Below, piece after piece: positions 25,366-34,681 of a stretch of 64,000 nt of DNA. The notes beneath the pieces were generated by a model, which was given only the letters and a program-made list of their open reading frames with translations, ran no database searches and had not been told where the DNA came from. A program made the position numbers and the translations under genes. Each line of letters begins with the position of its first letter. Positions within the stretch are counted from its first letter, which is position 1. The stretch lies in assembly GCA_021738625.1 (NCBI GenBank), contig JAIPBS010000014.1, forward strand, positions 19,941-83,940. The letters are read 5' to 3'. The DNA comes from Bacteroidales bacterium (GTDB taxonomy: Bacteria; Bacteroidota; Bacteroidia; Bacteroidales; JAIOZK01).

Positions 25366-26760
25366 TTATTCTTCTCCTTCGGTTGCAAGTAGTTTTTCCA
25401 ATGTAAGTTTGTTGTCGAGTAAAGTTAGTATGGCATTGATGTATTCGGATTCGGCATTCAGAAATTGATTGTTCATTTGCAACAGATCAATGCTTGAGCT
25501 CATGCCCTCCCTGAATTTTGCTTCCGTTTTTTTGTAGATGGTTTCAGCAAGCTGCAGGTTGTCAACCTTGTTTTTATAGATCAGGTAAGCATTCCTGAAG
25601 TCGTTTCTGGCAGTACTAACCTGTATGGTAAGTCCGCTTTTTAGCTTGTTGCCAATTTCGTTTATCTTTTTCAATTGTAGTTTTGCCTGTTGCAGTTTTG
25701 CTGCACGGTTTCCGCTGCTGAAAATGGGGATGTTCATTTCAAAGCCCCAAACCGTGGTGGGATACCAGGGTTCATCTTTATCGAAAAAGTTGTAATCGCT
25801 TCGCATGGCATTGGTCTGAGCCGAAAAGAAGGCATTGATGCTGGGCAGGTATGCCGCTCTTGCCCTGCTGACCTGGGCCATGGCAATTTCTTTTTGTTTG
25901 ATGAGAATGCGAAAATCAATATTTTCGTTGTAATCAAAGGGATCCTGAAGCAGCAGTTCGTATTCCAGTTGTTTAAGCTGTGAGTCAAGGTCGTCCGTCA
26001 GTCGGATGCTGTCCTGCAATTGTAGCCCGAGTGAATGTTTCAGAGAGGAATAAGCAATTTTTGTTTGATTTTGAAGGCTGAGCAATTGTGCTTCGAGTCT
26101 GCCCACAAGGATATCTACCTGGTCGGCTTCGGTTTCTTCAATGAACCCGAGTTTGTATGTCTCCCTGGTTTGATCTGCCAGCTGGCGCAGGCTTTCCAGA
26201 TTTTGCTTGAGTATTCTTTGATTTTCTTCGGCTATCAAAACAAAATAATACGATCTGGCTACAGCGTCTTCAACATCAAGTTCATTTTTAAGGTATTCTA
26301 TTCTTGTTTTTTCCAGGAAAGTTCGGGCAGCTTTCACACCAATAATATACTCACCGCTAAAGATCAGCTGGGAAGCGCTTATACTGGCAGTTGCGTTGTA
26401 TTTGGTACCGAATTGCGCAGGAAAAAACTGAGTCGGGCCCGGATCCTGCACCGGTGTTAGTCCGAAATACTGCTTATTGACCTGGAAGATGGTTGGTGTA
26501 ATGAAATCCGGCAACAGGGTGGTGGGAATGTTGATATAGTTGTTGTTGGATATGCTGCCGTTGATCTGGGGTAGGCCAATGGCAAGGGTCTCATTCACCC
26601 TTTTACGGGCGATGGCCACATCGGTTTTGGCATTCTTGATGTCGTAATTGTTTTCCAGTGCAAACGATTTTGCTTCCTTTAGTGAAAACTCCTTTACTTC
26701 CTGTCCTGCAATTGAACTGCCGATGAACAGACCCAGCAGCAGTGCGATGAAATTTTTCAT
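25366..26760 (-). CDS. TolC-family outer-membrane channel
   Basis: A 464-residue outer-membrane efflux protein with signal peptide (to about 19, IAGQ) and the two repeated TolC helical hairpins. Typical segments are FSLKEAKSFALENNYDIKNAKTDVAIARKRV, the YNATASISASQLIFSGEYIIGVKAARTFL strand/helix, and GFEMNIPIFSSGNRAAKLQQAKLQLKKI. It should trimerise and form the exit duct for the RND pump encoded downstream. It sits between two tetR genes, 8 bp after the first and abutting the second. Confidence 0.93.
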   Translation of the reverse strand: MKNFIALLLGLFIGSSIAGQEVKEFSLKEAKSFALENNYDIKNAKTDVAIARKRVNETLAIGLPQINGSISNNNYINIPTTLLPDFITPTIFQVNKQYFGLTPVQDPGPTQFFPAQFGTKYNATASISASQLIFSGEYIIGVKAARTFLEKTRIEYLKNELDVEDAVARSYYFVLIAEENQRILKQNLESLRQLADQTRETYKLGFIEETEADQVDILVGRLEAQLLSLQNQTKIAYSSLKHSLGLQLQDSIRLTDDLDSQLKQLEYELLLQDPFDYNENIDFRILIKQKEIAMAQVSRARAAYLPSINAFFSAQTNAMRSDYNFFDKDEPWYPTTVWGFEMNIPIFSSGNRAAKLQQAKLQLKKINEIGNKLKSGLTIQVSTARNDFRNAYLIYKNKVDNLQLAETIYKKTEAKFREGMSSSIDLLQMNNQFLNAESEYINAILTLLDNKLTLEKLLATEGEE

Positions 26761-26768
26761 ACTTTCCG

Positions 26769-27395
26769 CTAAAGTTTTAATTGTTTTTTTTCTGATTCAA
26801 ATCGTTCCTCAAAATATGCAATGCCTTGCGGTTTTGCTATTCCTCTTATCCAGTTTTCAAACATGAAATTGAAAAGGGTTTGAAAAGAAAATTTTTCGCT
26901 GGGGAAAAGATCGCTGTTATGCAGATCGATCAGACGGCTGATGTACAGCCGGGCAGCCAGCTCGATGCTAAGATCCTCGCGGTACATGCCCTGTGCGATC
27001 CCTTTTTGCAGATTGATCTTGATCTTTTCAAAAATAAAAGCGGTGCGCTCATCAATATGTTTCTGATAAAGGTTAGGATAATACTTTTTAAGTTCAAATG
27101 TAATAGATGGGGTCACGTTTATAAAATTTCTTGATACTTCTTTGCTGACGGTAAGAAGTATATCTATTGCGTTTACGCCTTCGAAATTGTGTTCATCAAA
27201 GATTTTTTTAAAGCCCTCCCGTTCAAATTCAAGAATTTTCTCAACCAGATCCGTTTTGTTTTTAACATACTTGTAAAGTGTACTCTTGGAGATGCCAAGC
27301 TTACGGCTAATATCATCCATCGACATGCTGCGAATGCCATAAGTGAATGAAACATCTCGCGCTTTCTCAAGCAATTTGGTCAGTTTAGTTTCCAT
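26769..27395 (-). CDS. TetR/AcrR-family regulator heading the efflux operon
   Basis: A 208-residue TetR-type repressor. The HTH is ARDVSFTYGIRSMSMDDISRKLGISKSTLYKYVKNKTDLV. The start METKLTKLL at 27395 is preferred over an ATG nine codons upstream because it gives the normal distance to the HTH and lies 47 bp after a consensus promoter. It is the first gene of the operon, so autoregulation is likely. The ligand-binding half (about 60-205) shows weak similarity in layout to the second TetR protein of this operon (both have an ELKKYYP-like segment), which suggests duplication. Confidence 0.9.
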   Translation of the reverse strand: METKLTKLLEKARDVSFTYGIRSMSMDDISRKLGISKSTLYKYVKNKTDLVEKILEFEREGFKKIFDEHNFEGVNAIDILLTVSKEVSRNFINVTPSITFELKKYYPNLYQKHIDERTAFIFEKIKINLQKGIAQGMYREDLSIELAARLYISRLIDLHNSDLFPSEKFSFQTLFNFMFENWIRGIAKPQGIAYFEERFESEKKQLKL

Positions 27396-27441
27396 AAAAA
27401 AGCATATTACAATAGCTGACAATTAAATTTCAAATGGGTTG

Positions 27442-27472
27442 CAAAATTACGGGAATAAACGAAAGAAACAAA
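27442..27472 (-). promoter_or_regulatory. Bacteroidota promoter of the RND efflux operon
   Basis: Minus strand TTTG-N19-TAATTTTG, a full match to the TTTG/TAnnTTTG consensus, with start expected about 40 bp before the tetR ATG. This is one of the two best promoters in the window. Confidence 0.72.
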
Positions 27473-27536
27473 AAATATCTAAAATGTTTCCAAAAATTTA
27501 ATGAAAACTTAATAGGGTTTGCAGGGAAACATTCGC

Positions 27537-29105
27537 CTAATCCGATATGATCATTTTTCTTTTGATCACTTTATCACGCTGTTGCAAGGTGATGAAATAA
27601 ACCCCGGGGCCGGGATTTTGTTTTTCCACGTTGAAGTGTTCGACATATTTTCCGCGCTCAAGATATTCCCGATCATAAATGTAAGCGATTTTTCTGCCAT
27701 GGATATCCGATACGTAAAGTGATATTTCCCCCGGCTCATATAGTTTAAACTTAATAAAGGTGCTTTCCCGGAAAGGGTTAGGAAAGTTTTGTTCCAGTGA
27801 AAACAGTTCAGGTATGTTGTTCTGGATATCAACGATGAGCGGATCGACAATGGCAGTCCAGATGCCGAGCTGTCCTTCATGCATTCTTGTCCAAACGGGC
27901 CTGACCACATCGTTGTGTGCCGACACGTTATTGTAGTCGCCAAAGAAGGCGCTGGTGCCGGGTAGGAAGGGAGACTCGCTTACTTTGAAATTGATAAAAC
28001 TTTCTCCGCCATCACGCGATACAGCCATATATACATCCGTATTGTTATCTGTGTAATTGCGCCTGTCGTACCAAACAAACCACAAATACCCGGTAGCCTG
28101 GTCCACGTCCATCCAGGTGAAAAACTGATGTTTGCCCGGTGGGTCGTCATTCACTCTGACCGGCCCGGTCCAGCTGTTTCCGCCGTCTGTTGATTTTGCC
28201 AGCCACACATCCGTATCATCTATCCCCTTGCGCTGGTCCGACCAGTTTATATAAATGGTACCATGATAAGGTCCTTCGCTCAGATCGCATTTGGTGACAG
28301 GAAATCCGTTGCACCTGCTGATGCCCGGAATGCTGTAGTCCCATCCGCCGGGCAGGTCGCTCACAAAAATGTCTTCATCCAGCCAATTCTCTCCCTGGTC
28401 CGTCGAGCGGTCGAATACCAGCCCTTCAGGACCTGACCAGGATACGTATATTTCCCCGTTCGGCCCAACGGCCGGCACTGCGCCTTCAACGGTGTTGTCG
28501 CTGTCGATGCAATCACCCGGCACTTCGTTGATACTGATGGCCTCGCTCCAACTGGCGCCCCCGTCGGTGGATTTTGAAAAGCGAATGTCGCTTTTGTCGC
28601 TGGTATCACTGCTGCCGTATTCATCGAATTGCGACCATGTAACATAGATGTTGTTGTTGGTTCTGTCGACAACCGGCCATTGCTTATCCTGATTTTTGGT
28701 TCCGTTCAGGCCCATATAGCTTACCTGATCCCATTCACCTTCTATGGTTTCTGTTTTTTGTGAGATGATCCTGTCGATCCAGCTGCCCTGCCCTGCGGGT
28801 GGGTTGGCTAAGTGAAGGTAATAGTAAGCTCCGGATGTATCTACTGTGATTGTCGGATCGCCCCAAACACCCCAGGGAGAGGTCAGGCGATCCACATTCC
28901 AACTGTAACCGCCATTGGTGGAATAATAGACCCGGTCGAGAACCGCCCCCGCCACCATATGATCCGTATTCTTTGGATTGATGATGATAGAAGGTTCGCA
29001 GGCTTTGTATCCCGACTGATCATCATCAATCAAAATATTGGTATGCTGGCCTGAAAGATAAACCGGCGCAAATGCTAAGAGAAATAAGAGAAATATTGAT
29101 TTCAT
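27537..29105 (-). CDS. Secreted BNR/sialidase-like repeat protein with T9SS sorting domain
   Basis: A 522-residue exported protein. The ATG at 29105 starts the signal peptide (FLLFLLAFAPVYLSGQ); an upstream open stretch is not signal-like. The body is a beta-propeller with repeated Asp-box motifs (STNGGYSW, STDGGASW, STDQGENW, STDGGNSW, SRDGGESF). The last 80 residues are a T9SS sorting domain (LEQNFPNPFRESTFIKFKLY, ISLYVSDIHGR, GPGVYFITLQ). The catalytic Arg triad and Tyr/Glu pair of true sialidases cannot be confirmed, so an enzymatic role is uncertain. It may be an extracellular binding or glycan-related propeller. Confidence 0.85.
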   Translation of the reverse strand: MKSIFLLFLLAFAPVYLSGQHTNILIDDDQSGYKACEPSIIINPKNTDHMVAGAVLDRVYYSTNGGYSWNVDRLTSPWGVWGDPTITVDTSGAYYYLHLANPPAGQGSWIDRIISQKTETIEGEWDQVSYMGLNGTKNQDKQWPVVDRTNNNIYVTWSQFDEYGSSDTSDKSDIRFSKSTDGGASWSEAISINEVPGDCIDSDNTVEGAVPAVGPNGEIYVSWSGPEGLVFDRSTDQGENWLDEDIFVSDLPGGWDYSIPGISRCNGFPVTKCDLSEGPYHGTIYINWSDQRKGIDDTDVWLAKSTDGGNSWTGPVRVNDDPPGKHQFFTWMDVDQATGYLWFVWYDRRNYTDNNTDVYMAVSRDGGESFINFKVSESPFLPGTSAFFGDYNNVSAHNDVVRPVWTRMHEGQLGIWTAIVDPLIVDIQNNIPELFSLEQNFPNPFRESTFIKFKLYEPGEISLYVSDIHGRKIAYIYDREYLERGKYVEHFNVEKQNPGPGVYFITLQQRDKVIKRKMIISD

Positions 29106-29220
29106 GATGGCCTGAAATTTTTTGTAAAGGTAGTGCAAATTTCATATGGAGCATTTGTGAATAGAAATGAACCTTTTCTATTTTTATTAATTTAGGGCCT
29201 TCAAATAAGCGCAATATTGT

Positions 29221-30432
29221 ATGATGAAAAAATTTCCGTTGCACTGGCAGATTATTACCGCACTCGTATTGGGGATTCTTTTCGGAACCTTTCTGCCAAA
29301 TCAGGTTGGTTATGTAAGCTGGATGGGAGAGATTTTTATCCGTGCCCTGAAGATGATCATCATTCCCCTTATTTTGAGTTCGATTGTATCGGGTGTTACC
29401 AATATTGGAAATGCAGAGAACCTGGGACGGCTTGGGCTGAAAACCATCTTATACTATGTGATGACAAGCACCATAGCCATTATCACCGGACTGCTTTTTG
29501 TGAATCTTTTACAACCCGGGGTAGGCGCCGACCTTGGATTATCCAGGGATGTTGAGGAACTTGGAGTTCTTGAAAGGTCGTTCGGGCAAATGCTGATCAA
29601 CATTATCCCGACAAATATTTTCAGGGCTTTTGTTGAAAATGAGATGCTTTCAGTGATTTTTTTCGCCATTCTATTCGGTTTCTTTATAACCAAAACCAGC
29701 AGAAATGCCCGGCACACGATGACCAATTTTTTCGATGCACTCTTTGAGGTAATGATGAAAGTTACTTTCTTCATCATTCGGTTCGCTCCTTTTGGTGTTT
29801 TCGGGATTGTTGCTTTGCAGGTTAGTGCCACTGATCTGGTGGAATTGGCCCAGAGCATGGGCAAATATATGCTTGCCGTATTGCTGGCTTTGGCGGTACA
29901 TGCCGGGATCACGCTTCCCCTTATCACCCGTTTTATAGGCAAAGCTAGTCCGTTAAAGCATTTTAAAAATGTAACCACTCCACTGCTAACTGCCTGGTCA
30001 ACCTCTTCTTCAAGTGCAACGCTTCCGCTTACCATACAGGCTGTTGAGGAAAACGATGGCGTGTCAAATAAGATTTCCAGTTTTACACTTCCATTGGGAG
30101 CCACCATTAATATGGACGGAACCGCACTCTATGAATGTGTGGCCGCCATGTTTATAGCCCAGGCTTATGGTGTGGATCTGAGTTTTGGGCAGCAGATCAT
30201 AGTGGTTGTAACTGCTCTACTGGCTTCAATCGGAGCTGCCGGCATACCTATGGCCGGTATGGTAATGATCTCCGTGATTCTCTCGGCCGTCGGCCTTCCA
30301 CTTGAGGGCGTCGGGTTGATCCTTTCGGTGGATCGTATCCTGGATATGTTCCGCACGGCTACCAACGTCTGGAGCGATAGCTGCGGTGCCGTGGTGATCG
30401 CCAAATCGGAAGGAGAGGAATTGAATGTATGA
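29221..30432 (+). CDS. Dicarboxylate/glutamate:cation symporter (DAACS family)
   Basis: A 403-residue inner-membrane secondary transporter with about eight helices and two re-entrant loops. Family signatures are the Ser-rich first hairpin TAWSTSSSSATLPLTIQAVEE, the TM7 motif GATINMDGTALYECV and the second hairpin SIGAAGIPMAGMVMI. The C-terminal helix DRILDMFRTATNVWSDSCGAVV has the conserved Asp and Asn. It imports glutamate, aspartate or C4-dicarboxylates with Na+ or H+; the specific substrate is not clear. It is monocistronic or loosely linked to pfkA, which starts about 100 bp downstream. Confidence 0.9.
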   Translation: MMKKFPLHWQIITALVLGILFGTFLPNQVGYVSWMGEIFIRALKMIIIPLILSSIVSGVTNIGNAENLGRLGLKTILYYVMTSTIAIITGLLFVNLLQPGVGADLGLSRDVEELGVLERSFGQMLINIIPTNIFRAFVENEMLSVIFFAILFGFFITKTSRNARHTMTNFFDALFEVMMKVTFFIIRFAPFGVFGIVALQVSATDLVELAQSMGKYMLAVLLALAVHAGITLPLITRFIGKASPLKHFKNVTTPLLTAWSTSSSSATLPLTIQAVEENDGVSNKISSFTLPLGATINMDGTALYECVAAMFIAQAYGVDLSFGQQIIVVVTALLASIGAAGIPMAGMVMISVILSAVGLPLEGVGLILSVDRILDMFRTATNVWSDSCGAVVIAKSEGEELNV

Positions 30433-30483
30433 GCTGTCGTTTTCGTGTACTTGTTGATAATTCTTGAAAACAAATAGTCATTC

Positions 30484-30499
30484 AGGCATTGTAATGCCT
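30484..30499. repeat. 16-nt inverted repeat before pfkA
   Basis: AGGCATT-GT-AATGCCT: a 7-bp stem with a 2-nt spacer, 30 bp upstream of the pfkA start and directly before a TAnnTTTG-like TAGTTTTG (30500-30507). It could be an operator or a member of the short-hairpin family seen elsewhere in the window. Confidence 0.45.
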
Positions 30500-30528
30500 T
30501 AGTTTTGTTTCATCATTTTCACAAACCT

Positions 30529-31569
30529 ATGGCTTCAAAAACCAAGGGCATGCGTATCGGGATTCTGACAGCGGGCGGAGATTGCCCGGGGCTGAACGCA
30601 GCCATCAGAGGTGTGGGCAAAACCGCGATTGTTGAATACGGCATGGAGATCATTGGTATCTCCAGTGGTTTCCTGGGTTTGATCAACAAGGAATACCGGT
30701 TGCTGAAGGAAGAAGACCTGTCGGGCATTCTTACCCTGGGCGGTACTATCATCGGTACTTCACGTGAAAAGCCATTTAAGAAATCCAACGGCATCAATCA
30801 GATCGATAAACCAAAGCTGATCAAAAAACATTACCAGGAGCTGGGCCTCGATTGCCTGGTATGCATTGGTGGAAACGGAACCCAGAAAACAGCAAACAAG
30901 TTGGCGGAAGAAGGCCTGAATGTGATCGGCATCCCCAAGACCATCGATAACGACGTTTGGGGTACGGATGTGACGTTCGGCTTCGATTCGGCCATGTGGA
31001 TCGCCACCGACGCCATCGACCGGCTGCACAGCACAGCCAACTCCCATAAGCGCGTGATGGTGATCGAGCTGATGGGGCATCATGCCGGATGGCTTGCTTT
31101 GTATTCCGGCGTGGCCGGCGGAGGTGATGTGATCCTGATCCCGGAGATCAAATATGATCTGGATGTTATTGGTGAATATCTTACCGAACGAGCCAATAAA
31201 AAAAAGCCATATTCAATTGTTGTGGTTGCCGAGGGGATTCAAAATCCAAAAGGCGGATCGGCTGCCAGGTATATTTGCAAAAAACTGAACAAGCTAATTG
31301 AACAGGAGACACGGGAAACCATACTGGGTTATATCCAGCGCGGCGGCTCGCCTTCTCCCATGGATCGCATCCTGGCCACTCGTTTTGGAGCTTCAGCCGT
31401 GAAACTCATTGCGGAGCGAAAATTCGGTCGGATGGTGATCAAAAATGGAGAAAATATTTCATCCCTGCCTTTGCATGAAGTTGCAGGAAAGCTCAGGAAA
31501 GTCCCGGTTGATTATGCTCTGGTCAAAAAAGCCAGGAGCATGGATATTTGTTTTGGCGATAGGGTATAA
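30529..31569 (+). CDS. pfkA: 6-phosphofructokinase, mixed ATP/PPi-type active site
   Basis: A 346-residue glycolytic kinase that phosphorylates fructose 6-phosphate. I chose the ATG at 30529, which gives the standard distance to GILTAGGDCPGLNAAIRG. Substrate-binding motifs include GGTIIGTSR, PKTIDND (140 = catalytic Asp) and MGHHAGWLAL. The phosphoryl-donor positions are mixed: Gly117 in GGNGT is the ATP-type residue, while Lys137 in PKTIDND is the one found in pyrophosphate enzymes and group III ATP enzymes. Asn116 replaces the usual Asp of GGDG. It is followed by a bidirectional terminator. ATP is the more likely donor, but PPi use cannot be excluded. Confidence 0.9.
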   Translation: MASKTKGMRIGILTAGGDCPGLNAAIRGVGKTAIVEYGMEIIGISSGFLGLINKEYRLLKEEDLSGILTLGGTIIGTSREKPFKKSNGINQIDKPKLIKKHYQELGLDCLVCIGGNGTQKTANKLAEEGLNVIGIPKTIDNDVWGTDVTFGFDSAMWIATDAIDRLHSTANSHKRVMVIELMGHHAGWLALYSGVAGGGDVILIPEIKYDLDVIGEYLTERANKKKPYSIVVVAEGIQNPKGGSAARYICKKLNKLIEQETRETILGYIQRGGSPSPMDRILATRFGASAVKLIAERKFGRMVIKNGENISSLPLHEVAGKLRKVPVDYALVKKARSMDICFGDRV

Positions 31570-31570
31570 A

Positions 31571-31603
31571 AAAATCCTTACCAATTTAAATGATAAGGAT
31601 TTT
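31571..31603. terminator. Bidirectional rho-independent terminator
   Basis: A 10-bp perfect stem AAAATCCTTA/TAAGGATTTT with a 13-nt loop lies between the convergent pfkA and the 176-residue gene. T-runs follow on both strands, so it can serve both. Confidence 0.82.
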
Positions 31604-31625
31604 TGTTCGGGTTTCTTTAAGAAAT

Positions 31626-32156
31626 TTATTTCTTGGAATATTGTTCTTTAAGCTTGTTGCCGGCCATCCATTCAGGGAGTGCATAAGCAAATCCGCGTCC
31701 TTTAAACCTGACTTTGACCAGGTCGCCCCGACGGTTGGCCAGTTTAACCAGACATTGATTCAGTTTTGCTTTTGCCTTTTCTTCACTTTGATACATATTC
31801 TTCTTTTTCAGATCTTCCCGGATATCTTCGAGGATTTCCTGGTTGATAAGAACTTCTTCGCGTTCTTTTAAGTTGTTAATGATCAATTTATCCCATTCGG
31901 AAAGAGGGAAGTTTCTCTTTAGTTTTCTGGGTCTTTCATAAGCATCGGCTGGTCCTTCCTCTTCCATTTCGCCCGCTTTGGACTCATAATCAATCAGTTG
32001 TTCTTCGCTAACACCTTTGCTTTTCAGGATGCTCTCAAATACCCGGATTTTGTTGGAAAGGTCTTCCTGTTGAAATTCCATTCTCCTTAGCTGAGATCTG
32101 TATTCTGAAAGCAATTGCAGAATATCCTGCTCTTTTAAATTGTTTAGGGTTTCCAT
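31626..32156 (-). CDS. Hypothetical coiled-coil protein
   Basis: I do not recognise this 176-residue protein. Residues 1-50 form a coiled coil (LLSEYRSQLRRMEFQQEDLSNKIRVFESIL). A Glu-rich linker (60-80) is followed by a helical domain (90-145) and a C-terminal beta-hairpin-like end (VKVRFKGRGFAYALPEWMAGNKL). The second half has a winged-helix feel, with the basic segment RRGDLVKVRFKGRGFAY as the wing, so DNA binding is possible. It has no signal peptide or membrane helix, so it is cytoplasmic. It is transcribed alone, convergent with pfkA and ending at their shared terminator. Confidence 0.75.
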   Translation of the reverse strand: METLNNLKEQDILQLLSEYRSQLRRMEFQQEDLSNKIRVFESILKSKGVSEEQLIDYESKAGEMEEEGPADAYERPRKLKRNFPLSEWDKLIINNLKEREEVLINQEILEDIREDLKKKNMYQSEEKAKAKLNQCLVKLANRRGDLVKVRFKGRGFAYALPEWMAGNKLKEQYSKK

Positions 32157-32332
32157 AATTTAGAAATTAGTTAATTAATCTATTGTCAGTGATTCTCTTT
32201 TTAAAAACGAATACAAATTACTAAAAAAATCTTCTCTTAACAAGTTTTTTTAAAGAAAATTTGTGCACAAATATAATACTATTGCACAAAATAATAGAAT
32301 ATTTGGATGATAAATCTCAAACGAATACTTTT

Positions 32333-33754
32333 TCAATCATGCCTCAGCGCTTTGATGGGGTCAGTTCTGGCCGCTCTGGCCGCGGGATACAGGCCGGCAA
32401 GTAAGCTGATGAGCAAAGAGAAAATAATGGCGCCCACGATCAGCCACATCGGAAAATAAAACAGATCAACCACTGGTTGATCATCACCCAGAATGAAACG
32501 ATTCATAACAAAATTTGCAATCTTTGTAAAAATCCAGCCCAGGATGAGGCCAAAAATTGCACCGATCAGACCGATCGCACCGGCTTCCACAAAAAATATC
32601 ATTCGGATGTTGGCTTCGCTGCCTCCGATTGATTTCATGATCCCGATCTCACGTCTTCGTTCAATGATGGACATGATCATGGTATTGATAATGCCCAGGG
32701 CGGCGATCAGCAATGCAACCGTTCCTAAAGCCCCGAGTATGGAATCCATGATGAGAAATCCTCTTTTGATCTCACTGATTTGATCGGAAATGGAAAACAC
32801 ATTCAGTCCCATGTCCTCGACCTTTTTCCTGATCTTTTCAACCTCTCTGATGTCGTCCACCCGCACATAAATGGATGAATATTTTCCTTCTTGTTTGCCT
32901 TTTCCCAGCAGATCCCAGACACTGCTGAAGTTAAGGCGTGGTATGCTTTCGGCCGTTTGGGGAGGAAGCAGGCAACCACCCTTGTAACTTCCGGGTGAAA
33001 AAGGTCCTGGCTTTTTCAGAATCCCAATTACGGGCAATGGGATGACTTTTTCTTTGAACGCCTGCTTGGTGTCTCCCATCAATTGCATGGGATTGCTCAT
33101 AACCCCCGAAACATCAAGTGAAGCTGAAACAATTTCAATTTCCATTCCCAAGACTTCTTCCGGGCCGACAATTCGCTTGCCTTCAACTGAGTCTTGCTTG
33201 CTAAGGCTGATCTTGCCTGAACCGTCATCCACAACCAGTCCAAGCTCATTTAGATAATTCCAGCTCACCACCATTCCCCGAACGGAATCATGCTGGTAAA
33301 AACGACCTGCCAGTAAGTCGTTATATGGTTTGAATTGTTGCACTGCCGAGGGCAAAACCTGTATGCGGGCTTCAGTTTCCATGCCGTCTTTTCTTAAATG
33401 GACCGGGATGATGATCTCTGGATAAGCAATGGCCACATGATCGAGTTCCCTGAGAAGATTCAAAATGCTGTCGTTCAAGGGTTGTTTGGGACGGTCTAGC
33501 AGGTTACGCACATTCTCCACACTCGGGTTTTCGATGTCGCTCAGGCTGATCTTTGTGGGGGTGATATACATGCTTGTGAACAGATCGTTCGACTCGAAGG
33601 CATCGGTAATGTTTTTCTGAATGCCAGATCCGAAAGAGATCATAGAAGAAAGGGCGCCAATGCCGATCACCACGCCCAGAATGGTGAGTATGGAACGCAG
33701 CTTTGTTTGCCAGAGGTTTTCAAAACCCAGTTTGATGAGGTCTCCCACTTTCAT
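32333..33754 (-). CDS. MacB/FtsX-like ABC transporter permease
   Basis: A 473-residue inner-membrane protein of the MacB type. It has an N-terminal helix (RSILTILGVVIGIGALSSMISF), a large periplasmic domain (about 45-340) and three C-terminal helices. These include GTVALLIAALGIINTMIMSI with the FtsX motif ERRREIGIMKSIGGSEANIRMIFF, then GLIGAIFGLILGWIFT and IIFSLLISLLAGLYPAARA. It overlaps the ATPase gene by 4 bp (ATGA) and works with it. MacB-like pairs drive periplasmic efflux or lipoprotein/peptide transport by mechanotransmission; the cargo here is unknown and no adaptor gene is adjacent. Confidence 0.9.
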   Translation of the reverse strand: MKVGDLIKLGFENLWQTKLRSILTILGVVIGIGALSSMISFGSGIQKNITDAFESNDLFTSMYITPTKISLSDIENPSVENVRNLLDRPKQPLNDSILNLLRELDHVAIAYPEIIIPVHLRKDGMETEARIQVLPSAVQQFKPYNDLLAGRFYQHDSVRGMVVSWNYLNELGLVVDDGSGKISLSKQDSVEGKRIVGPEEVLGMEIEIVSASLDVSGVMSNPMQLMGDTKQAFKEKVIPLPVIGILKKPGPFSPGSYKGGCLLPPQTAESIPRLNFSSVWDLLGKGKQEGKYSSIYVRVDDIREVEKIRKKVEDMGLNVFSISDQISEIKRGFLIMDSILGALGTVALLIAALGIINTMIMSIIERRREIGIMKSIGGSEANIRMIFFVEAGAIGLIGAIFGLILGWIFTKIANFVMNRFILGDDQPVVDLFYFPMWLIVGAIIFSLLISLLAGLYPAARAARTDPIKALRHD

Positions 33755-34452
33755 ATCTGCACTTTTTTATCTTCAATTATTTGTCCGTCTTTAAGTCTGA
33801 TCACCCTGTCGGATACCGTTGTTGCACTTTCCTGGTCGTGGGTGACCATGATGATACTAAGGCCCTGCTTATTAAGCCCAGTCAGCAAAGCCATGATCTC
33901 TTCCGCCGTCTGACTGTCGAGGTTACCGGTTGGTTCATCGGCCAGCAATAAGACGGGACGATTGGCGAGCGCCCTTGCGATGCCGGCTCGCTGGGCTTCC
34001 CCACCCGATAATTCGGTGGGTTTGTGATCCATGCGGTTTCCCAGGCCCACATCCGACAACAGCTCCATTGCACGTTTTTTTCGTTTCCCGCTGTTCACAC
34101 CACCGAATGCCAGGGCAAGCATCACGTTTCCAAGTGCTGTCCGATGGTGGATGAGGTTGAAAGACTGGAAGATCATACCGACGGAAGTTCTCCGATGCAG
34201 GGCCATTTCCTTGCGATTGAATGAGCTCATGTCTTTGCCGTTGAATAGGATTCGCCCCGAATCCGCCTTGTCCAGTCCGCCAATCAGGTTTAGCAGGGTG
34301 GACTTACCCGAACCGGATTTTCCAATCACGCTGGTAAAGCTTCCCTTACCAATGCTGCAATCCAGCTCCCTGATGGCAGGAATTTGAATATCGCCCTTTT
34401 TATAAATTTTGTTCAGCGATTTGATCTCAATGATATTGGGAGATGATCTCAT
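33751..34452 (-). CDS. ABC transporter ATPase, LolD/MacB type
   Basis: A 233-residue cytoplasmic ATPase. It has Walker A GKSGSGKST, a Q-loop in MIFQSFNLI, signature LSGGEAQR, Walker B LLLADEPTGNLD and an H-loop in MVTHDQES. These are all intact, as in MacB/LolD-type ATPases. It is the first gene of the pair and its stop overlaps the permease start. Together they form a four-helix-per-subunit mechanotransmission exporter. Confidence 0.94.
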   Translation of the reverse strand: MRSSPNIIEIKSLNKIYKKGDIQIPAIRELDCSIGKGSFTSVIGKSGSGKSTLLNLIGGLDKADSGRILFNGKDMSSFNRKEMALHRRTSVGMIFQSFNLIHHRTALGNVMLALAFGGVNSGKRKKRAMELLSDVGLGNRMDHKPTELSGGEAQRAGIARALANRPVLLLADEPTGNLDSQTAEEIMALLTGLNKQGLSIIMVTHDQESATTVSDRVIRLKDGQIIEDKKVQI

Positions 34453-34657
34453 GTTTAAGTAAAATAAAAAAACGAAAGTAAGGAGATTTATACTGAATCT
34501 TATTAAAAATGCAAAACATTTTTCTATTAGATTCAGTTATACCGATTGGAGCAGGAGGTCAATCATTGTTAAACCTGTTCCGAATCGGTATCATTACATA
34601 AATCCCGGAAACTCCTTTACTACATTTGAATCTGTCTGTGGCGGGATAGTTATTCTG

Positions 34658-34665
34658 TATCTTTG
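34658..34665 (+). promoter_or_regulatory. -7 box upstream of the M14 peptidase gene
   Basis: TATCTTTG matches TAnnTTTG, 16 bp before the start at 34682. A TTTG lies at 34625-34628, but its 29-bp spacing is too long, so the promoter is only partly supported. Confidence 0.35.
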
Positions 34666-34681
34666 CTGCCGGAGATAATTT

